From NCBI GenBank assembly GCA_963710745.1, contig CAVQBP010000025.1, positions 80,760-144,759 of the forward strand: a DNA stretch of 64,000 bases. The letters are read 5' to 3'. The position numbers and the translations under genes are program-made. Each line of letters starts with the position of its first letter. Position 1 is the first letter of the stretch. The notes under the pieces were generated by a model. That model saw nothing but the letters and a program-made list of their open reading frames with translations, was not told the DNA's origin and made no database searches. Shown one piece after another: positions 28,451-37,739 of this stretch. This DNA is from CAVQBP01 sp963710745 (GTDB lineage Bacteria; Bacteroidota; Ignavibacteria; Ignavibacteriales; Ignavibacteriaceae).

Positions 28451-29704
28451 TTATGTTCCCTTCTCCTCCCAAATTTCTGCAATTGTTACTATAACTCTTA
28501 CTGCCATCTCCATATCCTGCACAGAAATCCACTCCAATTTGGAATGGTAGCTATGTTCGCCGGCAAAAATATTGGGAGTAGGAAGCCCCATAAATGATAA
28601 TTTTGAACCGTCTGTTCCTCCTCTAATAGGATGCATTATCGGTTTGATATTTAGTCTCTTCATAGCTTCAATTCCATAATCAACTACCTGCGGATGTTTG
28701 GCCAGGATTTCTTTCATATTCCGGTATTGTTCAAATACTTCTAAATTGAATTTTGCGCCGGGAAATTCAGCAATTGTTTTTTCAGCAAGGTCATTCAGAA
28801 AATTTTCATATTCCTTTAATTTAGGTGTTTCGAAATCTCTAATTATAAATTTAAGAGTTGTTAATTCTTCATTGCCATTAATATTATGGCAGTGCACAAA
28901 TCCCTTTCTCTCTTCTGTAGTTTCGGGAGACAATTTATCTTTGGGAAGATTACCAATAAAATCTGCGGCTACTTTGATTGCGTTAACCATTTTATTTTTT
29001 GCATAACCCGGATGAATATTCTTTCCAAAGAATTTTAAAGTTACAGCATCAGCACTGAAAGTTTCCGATTCAACTTCACCTCTGCTTTGTCCATCGATGG
29101 TGTAAGCATATTTAGCATCTAATTTTTTCAAATCAATTTTCTCTGTGCCTCTGCCGACTTCTTCATCAGGAGTTAAACATACTTTTATTGTCCCATGCTT
29201 CACTTCCGGATGTGTTAAAAAATAATTTATAGCATCTACAATTTCAGCAACACCAGCCTTATTATCAGCGCCAAGTAATGTAGTTCCATCTGTTGTAATA
29301 ATATCATGACCAATCATATCAACAATGTCTGGGTTTTCTTCAGCCTTTATAACCTGACTTTGATCTTTGGTTAACTTTATATCACCACCCGGGTAATTTT
29401 TATGTATAACAGGGTTAACATTTGCGCCGGTCACTGCAGGCGAAGTATCCATGTGTGCGATAAAAGCAATTGAAGGAATATTTTTTGTTGTATTAGAAGG
29501 GAGAACTGCCATAACGTAACCCCATTCATCCATTTGTGCATCACTAAGCCCCATTTCATTTAGCTCTCCAGCTAATACTTTTGCTAATATTTTTTGCTTT
29601 CCTGTACTCGGAAATGAAGTTGATTCTTCATCCGATTGCGTATCATATTTTACGTATCTTAAAAATCTTTCAACGCAGGTAAATTTATAATTATTGTCGA
29701 ACAT
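28451..29704 (-). CDS. pepT: Peptidase T (tripeptidase, M20B)
   Basis: This 417-residue protein is close to the family's usual ~410. Visible motifs are IAFIAHMDTSPAV (metal-binding His and Asp), TTLLGADNKAGVAEI, PDEEVGRGTEKIDL (catalytic Glu pair), YTIDGQSRGEVE, HPGYAKNKMVNAI and a C-terminal PIRGGTDGSKLSFMGLPTPN. It removes the N-terminal residue from tripeptides in the cytoplasm using two zinc ions. It lies upstream of the fluoride riboswitch and has its own transcription, so it is not obviously part of that regulon. Confidence 0.95.
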   Translation of the reverse strand: MFDNNYKFTCVERFLRYVKYDTQSDEESTSFPSTGKQKILAKVLAGELNEMGLSDAQMDEWGYVMAVLPSNTTKNIPSIAFIAHMDTSPAVTGANVNPVIHKNYPGGDIKLTKDQSQVIKAEENPDIVDMIGHDIITTDGTTLLGADNKAGVAEIVDAINYFLTHPEVKHGTIKVCLTPDEEVGRGTEKIDLKKLDAKYAYTIDGQSRGEVESETFSADAVTLKFFGKNIHPGYAKNKMVNAIKVAADFIGNLPKDKLSPETTEERKGFVHCHNINGNEELTTLKFIIRDFETPKLKEYENFLNDLAEKTIAEFPGAKFNLEVFEQYRNMKEILAKHPQVVDYGIEAMKRLNIKPIMHPIRGGTDGSKLSFMGLPTPNIFAGEHSYHSKLEWISVQDMEMAVRVIVTIAEIWEEKGT

Positions 29705-29755
29705 ATAAATCCTTTTTTAAGATTATAAATTATTTAGTGATGCAAATGTAAATTA

Positions 29756-31639
29756 CTACAAAAAGAAAAATGTAAGCAAAAATATTATAAAAATATAAAG
29801 AATATAAATTGATATTTTCCCGTTCATTATAATTTTGCCAACACCGACGCTTAACTTTTCAATAATGTTTGAAATAAATTCATACAGATATTCTGCTATG
29901 TCTCTTGTTCTAACCTCTGCAAGGTAGCCTTCCTTAATTTCTTTTGATCTGAAAACACTTCTTAAAATATATTCCAGTGTAAAGGAATAAGCAGGCACAG
30001 TATAATATTCATCCTCACCTAAAGGCAGTGCACCGTTCCAGGCATCGACTTTTCTGATTTTTCTTTTCCCGAAAGCATAAAACAAAAGAGGGATTGCCAA
30101 TAAAACAAGAATTACCATAATAAACATAGTGGGAGAAATTACGCCGAAAATTGGTTGGGCGGATACTATTAAAAGGGGATCGGGAACAGCTAATAACCCG
30201 GAAAGAAATTTCCCATAACCAAGTAATTGAATTACATAAGGAGAAAAAATTCCACCCAAAAATAATAACAATATCAAAAATACTTGAGAAATCTTCATTG
30301 CCGTAGAAGGAAATTTATATGTTTTCTCGCCGTGATCGGGACCAAGAGCTGTATAGCCGATTAATTTAATCATTGCGAAAGTTGCAAGACCGATTGCAAG
30401 AGCAACCATAATTCCCGCAAAGGCTGCAATAATTCTGTCAATGTTATTCATAAATTTATAAGATTGAAATAAAGCTTCAAGAATCATCCATTCGCCAACA
30501 AAGCCTATTGTCGGCGGGAACGCACTGAATGATAATCCGGATGTCATAATACCAAAAGCCGGAAGCTTCCCTACATTTCGCCAGATACCACGGACTAAAT
30601 CAATGTCTTCTTTTTGCAATGATTCTTTAGCGTGTCCTACTGAAATAAACAAAAGCGTTTTTGCAATTGTATGTGAAAATGCTATAAATAGTGCTGCGAG
30701 AAAGGCAAAGTCGGCAAGTGTTTCTACACCCTTATTGGAGGAATAAAAAGCAGCAATGGCACTTAATCCTAAGGCAGTTAAGATCATACCATTATTTTCT
30801 ACAGTTGAGTAAGCCGGAAGTTTTTTAAGGCTTCTTTCTGCTGATGAAAACATTGCACCCCAGAATGCTGAAAAAGCACCGAGTACAAGGACAAGAATTC
30901 CCCACCATTTTGTGTATTCTGTTAAAGAAAGAATTCTTACCAAACCATAAACTCCCATTAATGTTAACGGAGCGCTCAGCATCGCTGCAGTATGTGAGGG
31001 AGCTTTTGAGTATGCACCAATTATCCAGGTGTGGAATGGGAAAATATCCATCTTGATTATGAAACCGAGTGTAGTAAGAACCAGGAACAATGAGTTTGAT
31101 GGTGCGGAATGAATTAACGAAAATGAATTGTTTGATAAATAAAGAGAGCCGAAACCTAAAATTAAAAACATAGTTGAAGCTTCGCCGAAAGCAAGAAACT
31201 GAAAAGCATCTTTCATCGAATCTTTTCTTTCGAGTATCTGGAATGCAAGTGCAATTGTCATTATTTCCCAGCCGGTTAAAAATAAAATTGAATCGGCTGC
31301 AGACATTACAAGGACCATTCCAATTATTGAAAGATTAAAAAACAATCCCATTTTTTTACTGAAGAGCCTGCCAAAATCAATAGAGTAAAATGAAAGCGCA
31401 GCAAATGAAAGTGAAGAGACGATGAAAAATAAGCTGGTAGTTCTGTCAACATTTAATCCGATTGAGATATGAGGCAGTAAGTAATAAGCAGCAGAAGCTG
31501 AAGGATTGTTAATTGATGCAGCACCGGCAATAAAAACAAAGACAGAACCGATAAAAGCAGACAGATAACTTAATCTCCTGGAGAAGGTAAGAATGCATCC
31601 TAAAATAAAGAATGCAAATGCGATGTAAAGGTAATTCAT
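29756..31639 (-). CDS. Hydrogenase-4 / complex I-like proton-conducting membrane subunit (HyfB-like)
   Basis: This 627-residue polytopic membrane protein of the NuoL/M/N-Mrp antiporter family has about 14-16 hydrophobic segments. The proton-path residues are kept: Glu in LTGWEIMTIAL, Lys in GFIIKMDIFPFHTW and the SKAPSHTAAMLSAPL loop. It ends with a long C-terminal amphipathic and membrane helix, as in HyfB/NuoL. It is the last gene of a six-gene operon and overlaps the small-subunit gene by 4 bases. It would carry ion translocation for the complex, yet the partner redox subunits lack their metal ligands. Confidence 0.9.
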   Translation of the reverse strand: MNYLYIAFAFFILGCILTFSRRLSYLSAFIGSVFVFIAGAASINNPSASAAYYLLPHISIGLNVDRTTSLFFIVSSLSFAALSFYSIDFGRLFSKKMGLFFNLSIIGMVLVMSAADSILFLTGWEIMTIALAFQILERKDSMKDAFQFLAFGEASTMFLILGFGSLYLSNNSFSLIHSAPSNSLFLVLTTLGFIIKMDIFPFHTWIIGAYSKAPSHTAAMLSAPLTLMGVYGLVRILSLTEYTKWWGILVLVLGAFSAFWGAMFSSAERSLKKLPAYSTVENNGMILTALGLSAIAAFYSSNKGVETLADFAFLAALFIAFSHTIAKTLLFISVGHAKESLQKEDIDLVRGIWRNVGKLPAFGIMTSGLSFSAFPPTIGFVGEWMILEALFQSYKFMNNIDRIIAAFAGIMVALAIGLATFAMIKLIGYTALGPDHGEKTYKFPSTAMKISQVFLILLLFLGGIFSPYVIQLLGYGKFLSGLLAVPDPLLIVSAQPIFGVISPTMFIMVILVLLAIPLLFYAFGKRKIRKVDAWNGALPLGEDEYYTVPAYSFTLEYILRSVFRSKEIKEGYLAEVRTRDIAEYLYEFISNIIEKLSVGVGKIIMNGKISIYILYIFIIFLLTFFFL

Positions 31640-32118
31640 TTATTTATCCTTGCAATTTTCTTCTTCATAATTTTTAACAAAACAGAAATAAGCTGCTCCG
31701 GGCTTCCATAGTTCTTTATTTCTGCCAAAAGGTACTCTCCAGCAGTATTTTTTAAATTGATATCATTATTTATTTGCCCGGATTCAATTATTATTATTCC
31801 AAATGGTTTAGGCAATTGATTTATTGTCTCTTTAAGCGGCTGAATCATTTTTTCGGTTGCAGGACCTAAAACTATCAAAACATCAGCGTGACGAGGAGTG
31901 TCGGCAAAGAAAATTCCGAATCTGTGAATATTGTATTGCGGGGTTTGCAATGCTTTTAATTCAAAGCAAAGTTCATTGTTATTTCCCACGTCAATTACGT
32001 ACAAGTGTAATGACCTTTTGAATATTCCGTCGATATTTTTTACATCTATTTCAGAAACATAATTTTTCTTTTCCGTTAGTCTTTTTTTAAGTCCGTATGG
32101 AAACCACCAGTTGTTCAC
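31636..32118 (-). CDS. NuoB/HyfI-like small subunit without iron-sulfur ligands
   Basis: This 160-residue protein aligns with the N2-cluster subunit: SLHLYVIDVG, NIHRFGIFFADTPRHADVLI, GPATEKM. But family DxGSCNGC is here DVGNNNEL (residues 43-50), the mid-protein Cys is lost, and the GCP motif is GSP (138-140). The whole protein has one cysteine (Cys51). A [4Fe-4S] N2 cluster with four Cys ligands therefore cannot be held. The fold appears intact, suggesting a structural role. It is coupled to the next gene by an ATGA overlap. Confidence 0.85.
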   Translation of the reverse strand: MNNWWFPYGLKKRLTEKKNYVSEIDVKNIDGIFKRSLHLYVIDVGNNNELCFELKALQTPQYNIHRFGIFFADTPRHADVLIVLGPATEKMIQPLKETINQLPKPFGIIIIESGQINNDINLKNTAGEYLLAEIKNYGSPEQLISVLLKIMKKKIARINK

Positions 32119-32495
32119 GATTGTTCATTCCTCTTTTGATTTTTTCGATGATAAATTAAGTTACATCCATTTTATTTGTGACTTTGTATTCTTATTCAAA
32201 CTTGAACTCATCCTATAATCCTTCTCTTTCAAAGAGAAGGATTTATTGTCACTCAAAACTTTTCATTGCTTATCTTGTCACTTGTGTATAAGAACGATAA
32301 CATTTCTTATGTTCGGTTATCTTTGACAATAAGCCTTTCCCTTCACAAGGGAAAGGTTGGATAGAGTTAATTTTATAAGATAACCAATAATAAAAATCTA
32401 AGTTCGCTTAAAGCGATTTTTTACATTTTGCTTCTAGAATCCAGCCTCACATTCCATCACTCCATCTCTCCTAACAATATGTCAACACATTACGC
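32119..32495. repeat. Intergenic hairpin repeats inside the hydrogenase-like operon
   Basis: This 377-base gap separates two operon genes. It holds CCTTCTCTTTCAAAGAGAAGG (32220-32240), a perfect hairpin, and CCTTTCCCTTCACAAGGGAAAGG (32333-32355), a second. The first, with flanking TCATCCTATAAT, is the reverse complement of units near 33901-33968 and 54480-54550. A weak CATTCCATCACTCCAT word (near 32450) also recurs at 57480-57500. No gene is present. Confidence 0.65.
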
Positions 32496-33794
32496 TCACC
32501 TTGCAGCATCGGCAAAAAAACTTCCGAATGAATCAAGCGAAAAAGGAAAATCCGTAAAAATCATTCCTGGCAGAGAATCTTTAAAAGCATTTAATCCGAA
32601 TAATGACGGAGTTGATATATACGCATACTTTATTTTTCCTTTTTCAAGTTCTGTATAATAAGCAATAAGTCCGCTTGGAGATTCGACAGTTCCGATTGCG
32701 CTTCCATTTAATTCATCTCCAAAGGATCCTTCGGAAAAATTAATTTTCGGTTCTTCAAAATGGATTAGATTTTTTACTTTATCTATAAAATCAATTTTTT
32801 CATTAATTATTTTTACAGATTCAAAAATCTCTTCCACTCTTACTTCAAGCCTTGCAAGTGAATCGCCAAAAGAAATAGTCGGTATTTTCAGGTTTTCATA
32901 GAATTTATCAAACATTCTTATATCTTCTTTTATACCGCAGGCTCTTAGGGATGGACCGGTTAAAGAATTTTCTATCGCATATTCTTTGGAAATTTTTGAA
33001 GTGTTGTGAAGCCGGTCAAGAAAATTTTTACTCTCAAGAGTTCTATCATATAATTTTTTCAATTCTTCATTCAGATTATTGATTCTTAACTGCACTAAAT
33101 TTAAAATTTCCTTATCGGGATAATGATTTAATCTGCCGACGTTATTAATTCTTTTCAAATATCTTGAGCCAATTGCTTTTTCCGAATTCGAAAAAATATA
33201 GTTTGTTCTTAATGATTCTTCAAAAAGATATTGAACATAACTGGTTAGAACTTTTTGTGCTGCAGCGTTGGAAAGCTGATTAAACACATATAAATGATTG
33301 TATATTCTTTCAAGTTCCAGTGCGATTATTTTATAACTTTTAATAATAGGATTTAATTCTAATCCGGCAATTTTTTCTATAGAATCTGAAAAGGCCAGGG
33401 AATGTGAAAAAGAAAAATTACCACAGACATTTTCTACAAATGGAATGGCTTCAATTGGAGCCAGACCTAAAAGCTTTTGTTCAATATTTCTGGACTTATA
33501 CGAAAGATCGATATTGATGCTTAAAATTCTTTCACCGTAGGTAAAGATGTGAAATATTCCGGGTTCAATAACCCAAGAAGTAACAGGACCATAACGAAAA
33601 ATGAAAACACCATCTCCGAAAAACTCACTTTTGCCAATAATTGAATTTCGGTCTTTAATAATCTGCAGAATGTCAAAAGTTTTTTCCATAGGATTTTCTT
33701 CGATACAAAAATTCTTTCCGTTAAAAAGAAGGAATTTTTCTTTGTCACTATTTTCTATTAAACCGAATAATCTATTTTGTTCTGTATTTGTCAT
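32496..33794 (-). CDS. [NiFe]-hydrogenase-like / NuoD-like large subunit lacking Ni-ligand cysteines
   Basis: This 432-residue protein is homologous to HycE/HyfG and NuoD large subunits (IEAIPFVENVCGNFSFSHSL, then ELERIYNHLYVF, then GSRYLKRINN and SLTGPSLRACGI). In true hydrogenases CGxC near residue 124 and DPCxxC at the C-terminus bind Ni-Fe. Here they are CGNF (Cys124, Phe127) and DSFGSF (421-426), so three of four ligands are Phe. No nickel site can form. This pattern is typical of Ehr-type relatives of group 4 hydrogenases. It has 243 and 377 base gaps on either side, filled with repeats. Confidence 0.87.
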   Translation of the reverse strand: MTNTEQNRLFGLIENSDKEKFLLFNGKNFCIEENPMEKTFDILQIIKDRNSIIGKSEFFGDGVFIFRYGPVTSWVIEPGIFHIFTYGERILSINIDLSYKSRNIEQKLLGLAPIEAIPFVENVCGNFSFSHSLAFSDSIEKIAGLELNPIIKSYKIIALELERIYNHLYVFNQLSNAAAQKVLTSYVQYLFEESLRTNYIFSNSEKAIGSRYLKRINNVGRLNHYPDKEILNLVQLRINNLNEELKKLYDRTLESKNFLDRLHNTSKISKEYAIENSLTGPSLRACGIKEDIRMFDKFYENLKIPTISFGDSLARLEVRVEEIFESVKIINEKIDFIDKVKNLIHFEEPKINFSEGSFGDELNGSAIGTVESPSGLIAYYTELEKGKIKYAYISTPSLFGLNAFKDSLPGMIFTDFPFSLDSFGSFFADAAR

Positions 33795-34036
33795 ATTATT
33801 TTCAAATAAAAATTAACTCTCTCTCTCAACTTTATTATCAGTGAAGACTTTGAATTTTATATCTTGTCAAGACTAAACATTTGTCATAATCTCTAATAAG
33901 TTCTTCTCTTACCACGAGAAGGTCGTCAGACTCCATAGAGACTAACGGACTCTATGGGATTAGGATGAGTTCATTTATTCTTGCAAACATACTCTTCTTA
34001 TTTTTTCAAAATTATAATAGACTAAAATCGAATTCA
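33795..34036. repeat. Composite intergenic hairpin repeat inside the operon
   Basis: TTCTTCTCTTACCACGAGAA followed by GG and GTCAGACTCC-ATAGAG...ACGGACTCTATGGGA (about 33901-33960), then TTAGGATGAGTTCA. Two adjoining hairpins are visible. The same two-hairpin unit, with different loop bases, lies at 54480-54550, and its first hairpin alone at 32210-32245. It is a dispersed structured repeat. Confidence 0.65.
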
Positions 34037-35428
34037 TTATTTCCATATTCCATTGAAAAGAATGTTATAAACTAAAGGTGCTGCAAAAGTAACAGAAAGC
34101 GCAATTATTAAATTTATAATAGGAACCAGTACAGTAACATCTTCTTTTCCTGCAGGGATCAATTCTGACATCTTAAGTTTATCCGGTTCCGAAAAAATCA
34201 TACTGATAGTTTTATAATTAATTCCGATGAATGCAATTGCAAGGAATAATCCTGTTAATAATGTAATAACTGTACCGTAAGTATTATATATTCCTATAAG
34301 TATTAAAAGTTCACCAAAAAAAGTTCCGAAGGGAGGTGTGCCAGTTACCGCAAGCGAACCGAAGAATAAAGAGTATCCGGTAACAGGTAATATTTTTGCT
34401 ACACCTTTAACTTCTTCTATTTTCCAGCTATTATATTTAATTAAAACATTTCCCGTTAAATAAAATGTAGCTGACTTAGCAAAGGCGTGAGATAAAATTA
34501 TAAGCACACTACCCACAAAAGCGTATCCGCCGAGTGATAGCCCAATTAAAGCGATTCCCATATTATCGATGGATGAATAAGCAAACATTCTCTTATAGTA
34601 AACCTGATTGAACGACATTAAAGCTGCAAGAACTATACTTAGCAGCCCAAGAGTAAAAGCAAAAACTTTAACGCCGTCATTCGGCACAGCTTGAAGCACT
34701 CTTTCAATTGCAAAAAGAGCTACCGGTAAAAGCACCGCAGAAAATACTGCACTTATTGGTGAAGGTGCTTTACCGTGTGCATCGGGAAGCCAGGTATGCA
34801 TCGGGAAAATTCCGGCTTTAGTACCAAATCCAATTATTCCTAAAACAGCTCCAAAGTATGCAAGTCTTGAATCAGTATGCATCTTTAATAGATCTGCAAA
34901 TGAAAGTGTTTTGAACGACGAGTAGATAAATATTACGGCGATTAATGAAATCATTAATCCAACCGATACAATAATTACATAGCGCCAGGTTGCCTCAATA
35001 GTTGCCTCATCATTTTCCGTAGAAATTAATAGTGCACTGGTAACAGTAGTTGCTTCAACGGCAACCCAAATTAGACCAAGGTTATTAAGGATTACAGTGA
35101 ATAACATTGTAAGTACAAATGTATTCAGAAGGAAGAAATAGAAATGAGATTGAAATAATTTATTCTGAATATGTTCCACATAATAAATAGAGAAAATAAC
35201 GGAGCCAAGATAAATAGCGCTTATCATGACAAGAAAAATTTTAGACAAACCGTCAATATAATAGAAATTGGTGGAGTAGTTAGGAAGAAATAAAATATAG
35301 ACAGCACTTGCAAGAGCACCAACCGAAACTATAACTGAGATATCTTCTTCAAACCTTAAAAAGGGAAGGATGCAAAGAAGGCTGCCTAAAGCAGAGAACA
35401 ATACCGGAAGTAGATATAAAATTTCCAT
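34037..35428 (-). CDS. Hydrogenase-4 / complex I-like membrane subunit (HyfF/NuoN-like)
   Basis: This 463-residue polytopic protein of the antiporter-like family has proton-path residues: Glu in LIWVAVEATTVTSALL, Lys in GFGTKAGIFPMHTWLPDAHG, and FNQVYYKRMFAYSSIDNMGI. Length and motifs fit HyfF. It should pump ions across the inner membrane as part of the complex. It lies 3 bases after the HyfE-like gene, and the two are cotranscribed. Confidence 0.9.
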   Translation of the reverse strand: MEILYLLPVLFSALGSLLCILPFLRFEEDISVIVSVGALASAVYILFLPNYSTNFYYIDGLSKIFLVMISAIYLGSVIFSIYYVEHIQNKLFQSHFYFFLLNTFVLTMLFTVILNNLGLIWVAVEATTVTSALLISTENDEATIEATWRYVIIVSVGLMISLIAVIFIYSSFKTLSFADLLKMHTDSRLAYFGAVLGIIGFGTKAGIFPMHTWLPDAHGKAPSPISAVFSAVLLPVALFAIERVLQAVPNDGVKVFAFTLGLLSIVLAALMSFNQVYYKRMFAYSSIDNMGIALIGLSLGGYAFVGSVLIILSHAFAKSATFYLTGNVLIKYNSWKIEEVKGVAKILPVTGYSLFFGSLAVTGTPPFGTFFGELLILIGIYNTYGTVITLLTGLFLAIAFIGINYKTISMIFSEPDKLKMSELIPAGKEDVTVLVPIINLIIALSVTFAAPLVYNILFNGIWK

Positions 35429-35431
35429 AAA

Positions 35432-36076
35432 TTATCCCTTCAGCTCTTTATAATCTTCCTTACCGCTTTGGACAACATTTTCTCTTGATCTTATAATAGC
35501 TCCGGAAATCATTACAATTCCAAGCAAGTCAAGCACAATTCCGGCTTCTACAATAAAAGGTAATTCGGGAAAAATATAGCCAAACATATACATAGCATTT
35601 TCCATTACAAGGTAACCGATCAGTTGAGTAAAAGTACTGCTTCTTGAAATAATCAAAAAGATGCCAAGCATCATTAGAGTAATTGGTATAGAGCCAAGAT
35701 TTGAGTTGATATATTTAGCTAACGTCAAACTATAAAGAAGATAACCGATAACCGTTATTAAGAGTGAAATCAAAATTGAACTTGCAATTCCAACCAAGGG
35801 ACTTGTTTCTCTTGCCCGCCATTTGTCTTTTCTTATTATTTTGAGAAGGTAAAAAGGGATTAGCCAGCCTCTAGTTAATGCAGTTAAAGCAGCAAGAATT
35901 AAAATGAACTTTTCATCATTTAAAAAACCTACGATAAAAAAAAGAATAGCAATAAGGTATGATCCGATGGAGAAGGTTTTAATAATGTTTGTTATATAAA
36001 TCTCCCACTGCATAAAAATCACAAGTGCAATCTCAATGAATCCTACGAGTAGAAACGCATTATCGAGATGGTTCAT
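35432..36076 (-). CDS. Hydrogenase-4 membrane subunit (HyfE-like)
   Basis: This is a 214-residue membrane protein with about seven hydrophobic segments. Its position between HyfC-like and HyfF-like genes and motifs such as QLIGYLVMENAMYMFG (NuoK-like Glu in a membrane helix) and a C-terminal VLDLLGIVMISGAII match HyfE, which is partly equivalent to NuoK. It overlaps the HyfC-like gene by one base. Confidence 0.82.
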   Translation of the reverse strand: MNHLDNAFLLVGFIEIALVIFMQWEIYITNIIKTFSIGSYLIAILFFIVGFLNDEKFILILAALTALTRGWLIPFYLLKIIRKDKWRARETSPLVGIASSILISLLITVIGYLLYSLTLAKYINSNLGSIPITLMMLGIFLIISRSSTFTQLIGYLVMENAMYMFGYIFPELPFIVEAGIVLDLLGIVMISGAIIRSRENVVQSGKEDYKELKG

Positions 36077-37047
36077 TATAAACCACCCCCGGCTGCTGAT
36101 CCCGTGGTATAGAATACTAATGCTGCCAAAAATGCCAAAACCAAAGCAACTGCAACAAAATCGAAAATTTTGAATAGCTTGTATTTGGAAAAAGTTTCTT
36201 CAATTATGACAAATAAAATTATCAGGACTAAAATTTTAGCGTAGTTAATAAACATATAAATAAAAACATCGGGTAATGATTGCTGCATTGGAACGAAAAA
36301 GGGAAAAGCAAAAACATTCATAAAAACATTCATTAAAAGAAAATGTTTTATATATCCTCCCCATTTGTATAAAGCAAATTCTTTACCGGAATATTCCAAT
36401 TCCATACCCTGGTCGATAAAACCAAGTTCACCAAGAGAGTGCGATTCAATAGGAAGCTTTCCGGTTTCCACAATTAAAACCATAAAAAAAGCAAAAGTTG
36501 CAAACCAATGAATTAGCGAGAGGTACCAGTCTTTTGAAGTCTGAAGAACATTATTTATTATATAAGGATTGTTTGTATTGGATATTACTCCGAACATTAT
36601 GAAAATGATTAATATAATAGGTTCGGATAATGCACCAATACTTGAAGCTCTTGATGTTCCGAGATGAGCATAATTATTTCTACTGTCGATAGCGGCAAGT
36701 TTTTTAACAGTAGCTGCCGCACCGAAAACCAAGCCGCCTCCTACAAAATCAACAGTCGGTCCAAACGTTAAAGGGAAAGCTGTTATTATAGGTAAGACAA
36801 GAGTTAACAATAAATAAAAAGAAAAAGTAATATAAGGTGCCGCAATAAAAAACGGAGAAGCGGCGTGAGGAGCAAGAGTTTCTTTTCTGAATAATTTTAT
36901 TAAGTCATAATATTCCTGGAAAATGCTGGGGCCTTTTTTAGATTCAACAATTTCTTCAAGCTTTCTAATTATTCCAATAGTTAAAGGTGCCAGTAAAGCA
37001 ACATACAGCAATTCCAATATACTTAGGAAAAAGAGCATAGACCTCAA
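36076..37047 (-). CDS. Complex I-like membrane subunit (HyfC/NuoH-like)
   Basis: This 323-residue protein has eight or so membrane segments and the NuoH/HyfC cytoplasmic loop EEIVESKKGPSIFQEYYDLI-KLFRKE, which contacts the NuoB-like subunit. ETGKLPIESHSLGELGFIDQ is the family's acidic loop. As the first gene of the operon it is separated by about 300 bases of leader from a fluoride riboswitch. It would anchor the soluble arm to the ion-pumping arm. Confidence 0.9.
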   Translation of the reverse strand: MRSMLFFLSILELLYVALLAPLTIGIIRKLEEIVESKKGPSIFQEYYDLIKLFRKETLAPHAASPFFIAAPYITFSFYLLLTLVLPIITAFPLTFGPTVDFVGGGLVFGAAATVKKLAAIDSRNNYAHLGTSRASSIGALSEPIILIIFIMFGVISNTNNPYIINNVLQTSKDWYLSLIHWFATFAFFMVLIVETGKLPIESHSLGELGFIDQGMELEYSGKEFALYKWGGYIKHFLLMNVFMNVFAFPFFVPMQQSLPDVFIYMFINYAKILVLIILFVIIEETFSKYKLFKIFDFVAVALVLAFLAALVFYTTGSAAGGGL

Positions 37048-37331
37048 TTAAAAATTATAAATTAGAAACTGCATTAAATATTTAATCATTAACAATATGT
37101 ATTGGTAATGAAATGTAAAGATTCCTATAAATCAAAATCTAAGAAAACTATCTTCGATTGTTATTAATTCGAATGTTAAAATATTCTGCATTCGGAATTA
37201 GTTAGATTTTGAATGAAGAATACTGACCATTAGAACAAAATTACAAATAATTTTTGCTAGAATAATAGAATTACACGTAAATCCGTCACTTATATTTATT
37301 TATAGCTTTTGGAGGTATTCAAAGACATGAA
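37048..37331. other. Long untranslated leader between fluoride riboswitch and hydrogenase-like operon
   Basis: Read on the minus strand, 37331 down to 37048 holds no supported gene; short frames such as ATGTCTTTGAATACCTCC end after 10 codons. AT-rich, no strong hairpin seen by eye. The leader is unusually long for this genome's compact operons. Confidence 0.45.
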
Positions 37332-37399
37332 TAACTCCAACTTATTAAGTAGGAGTTATCAGCCTAAAGGCAGGCAAGTAAAAGCGAACTCCATCGCCA
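37332..37399 (-). promoter_or_regulatory. Fluoride riboswitch (crcB motif) upstream of the hydrogenase-like operon
   Basis: On the minus strand GGCGATGGAGTTCGC (37398-37384) is followed by a hairpin (TTGCCTGCC...AGGC) and TGATAACTCCTAC (37361-37349). The 3' strand AACTCCTAC can pair with GTTGGAGTT (37340-37332) in an alternative hairpin, but that is followed by ATTCATGTC, not a U-tract. The aptamer is convincing; the platform is less clear. Confidence 0.85.
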
Positions 37400-37739
37400 G
37401 GTGAAAAAATATAATTTAGAAAGATTAAATGCAAATGGTATATGTATATTTAATCAATACTGATGAAATGAACTATGATTGGCAATTGTAATTCTCGGCG
37501 GATTTACAACATCTACATTATTAAATCTACTCGTACTGCCGGCTTTGTCGCTGAGATACTGAAGATTTGAGAAAAATCATTCTGAAATATAATAAAATTT
37601 ATTAATTTTTTTAGAGTAACCAGGAAACAGGAAACTGAATAATGTTTATTCTTTTGTGCGATTAAACATATCGTTTGGTAATTTTGTCTATTAAATAAAA
37701 TATTTTGTCCAAAGAAATCCTTGCAAAGAAGAAAAAAAT
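37400..37739. other. Divergent intergenic region
   Basis: About 340 bases between the hydrogenase-like leader (minus) and the sigma factor gene (plus). It must hold both promoters. No hairpin or repeat stands out. Confidence 0.4.

Noticed and set aside
32398..32422. AGTTCGCTTAAAGCGATTTTTT as a seventh fluoride aptamer
   Set aside because: It has a short AAGCGA-like word but lacks the conserved GATGG and the distal ACTCC strand.
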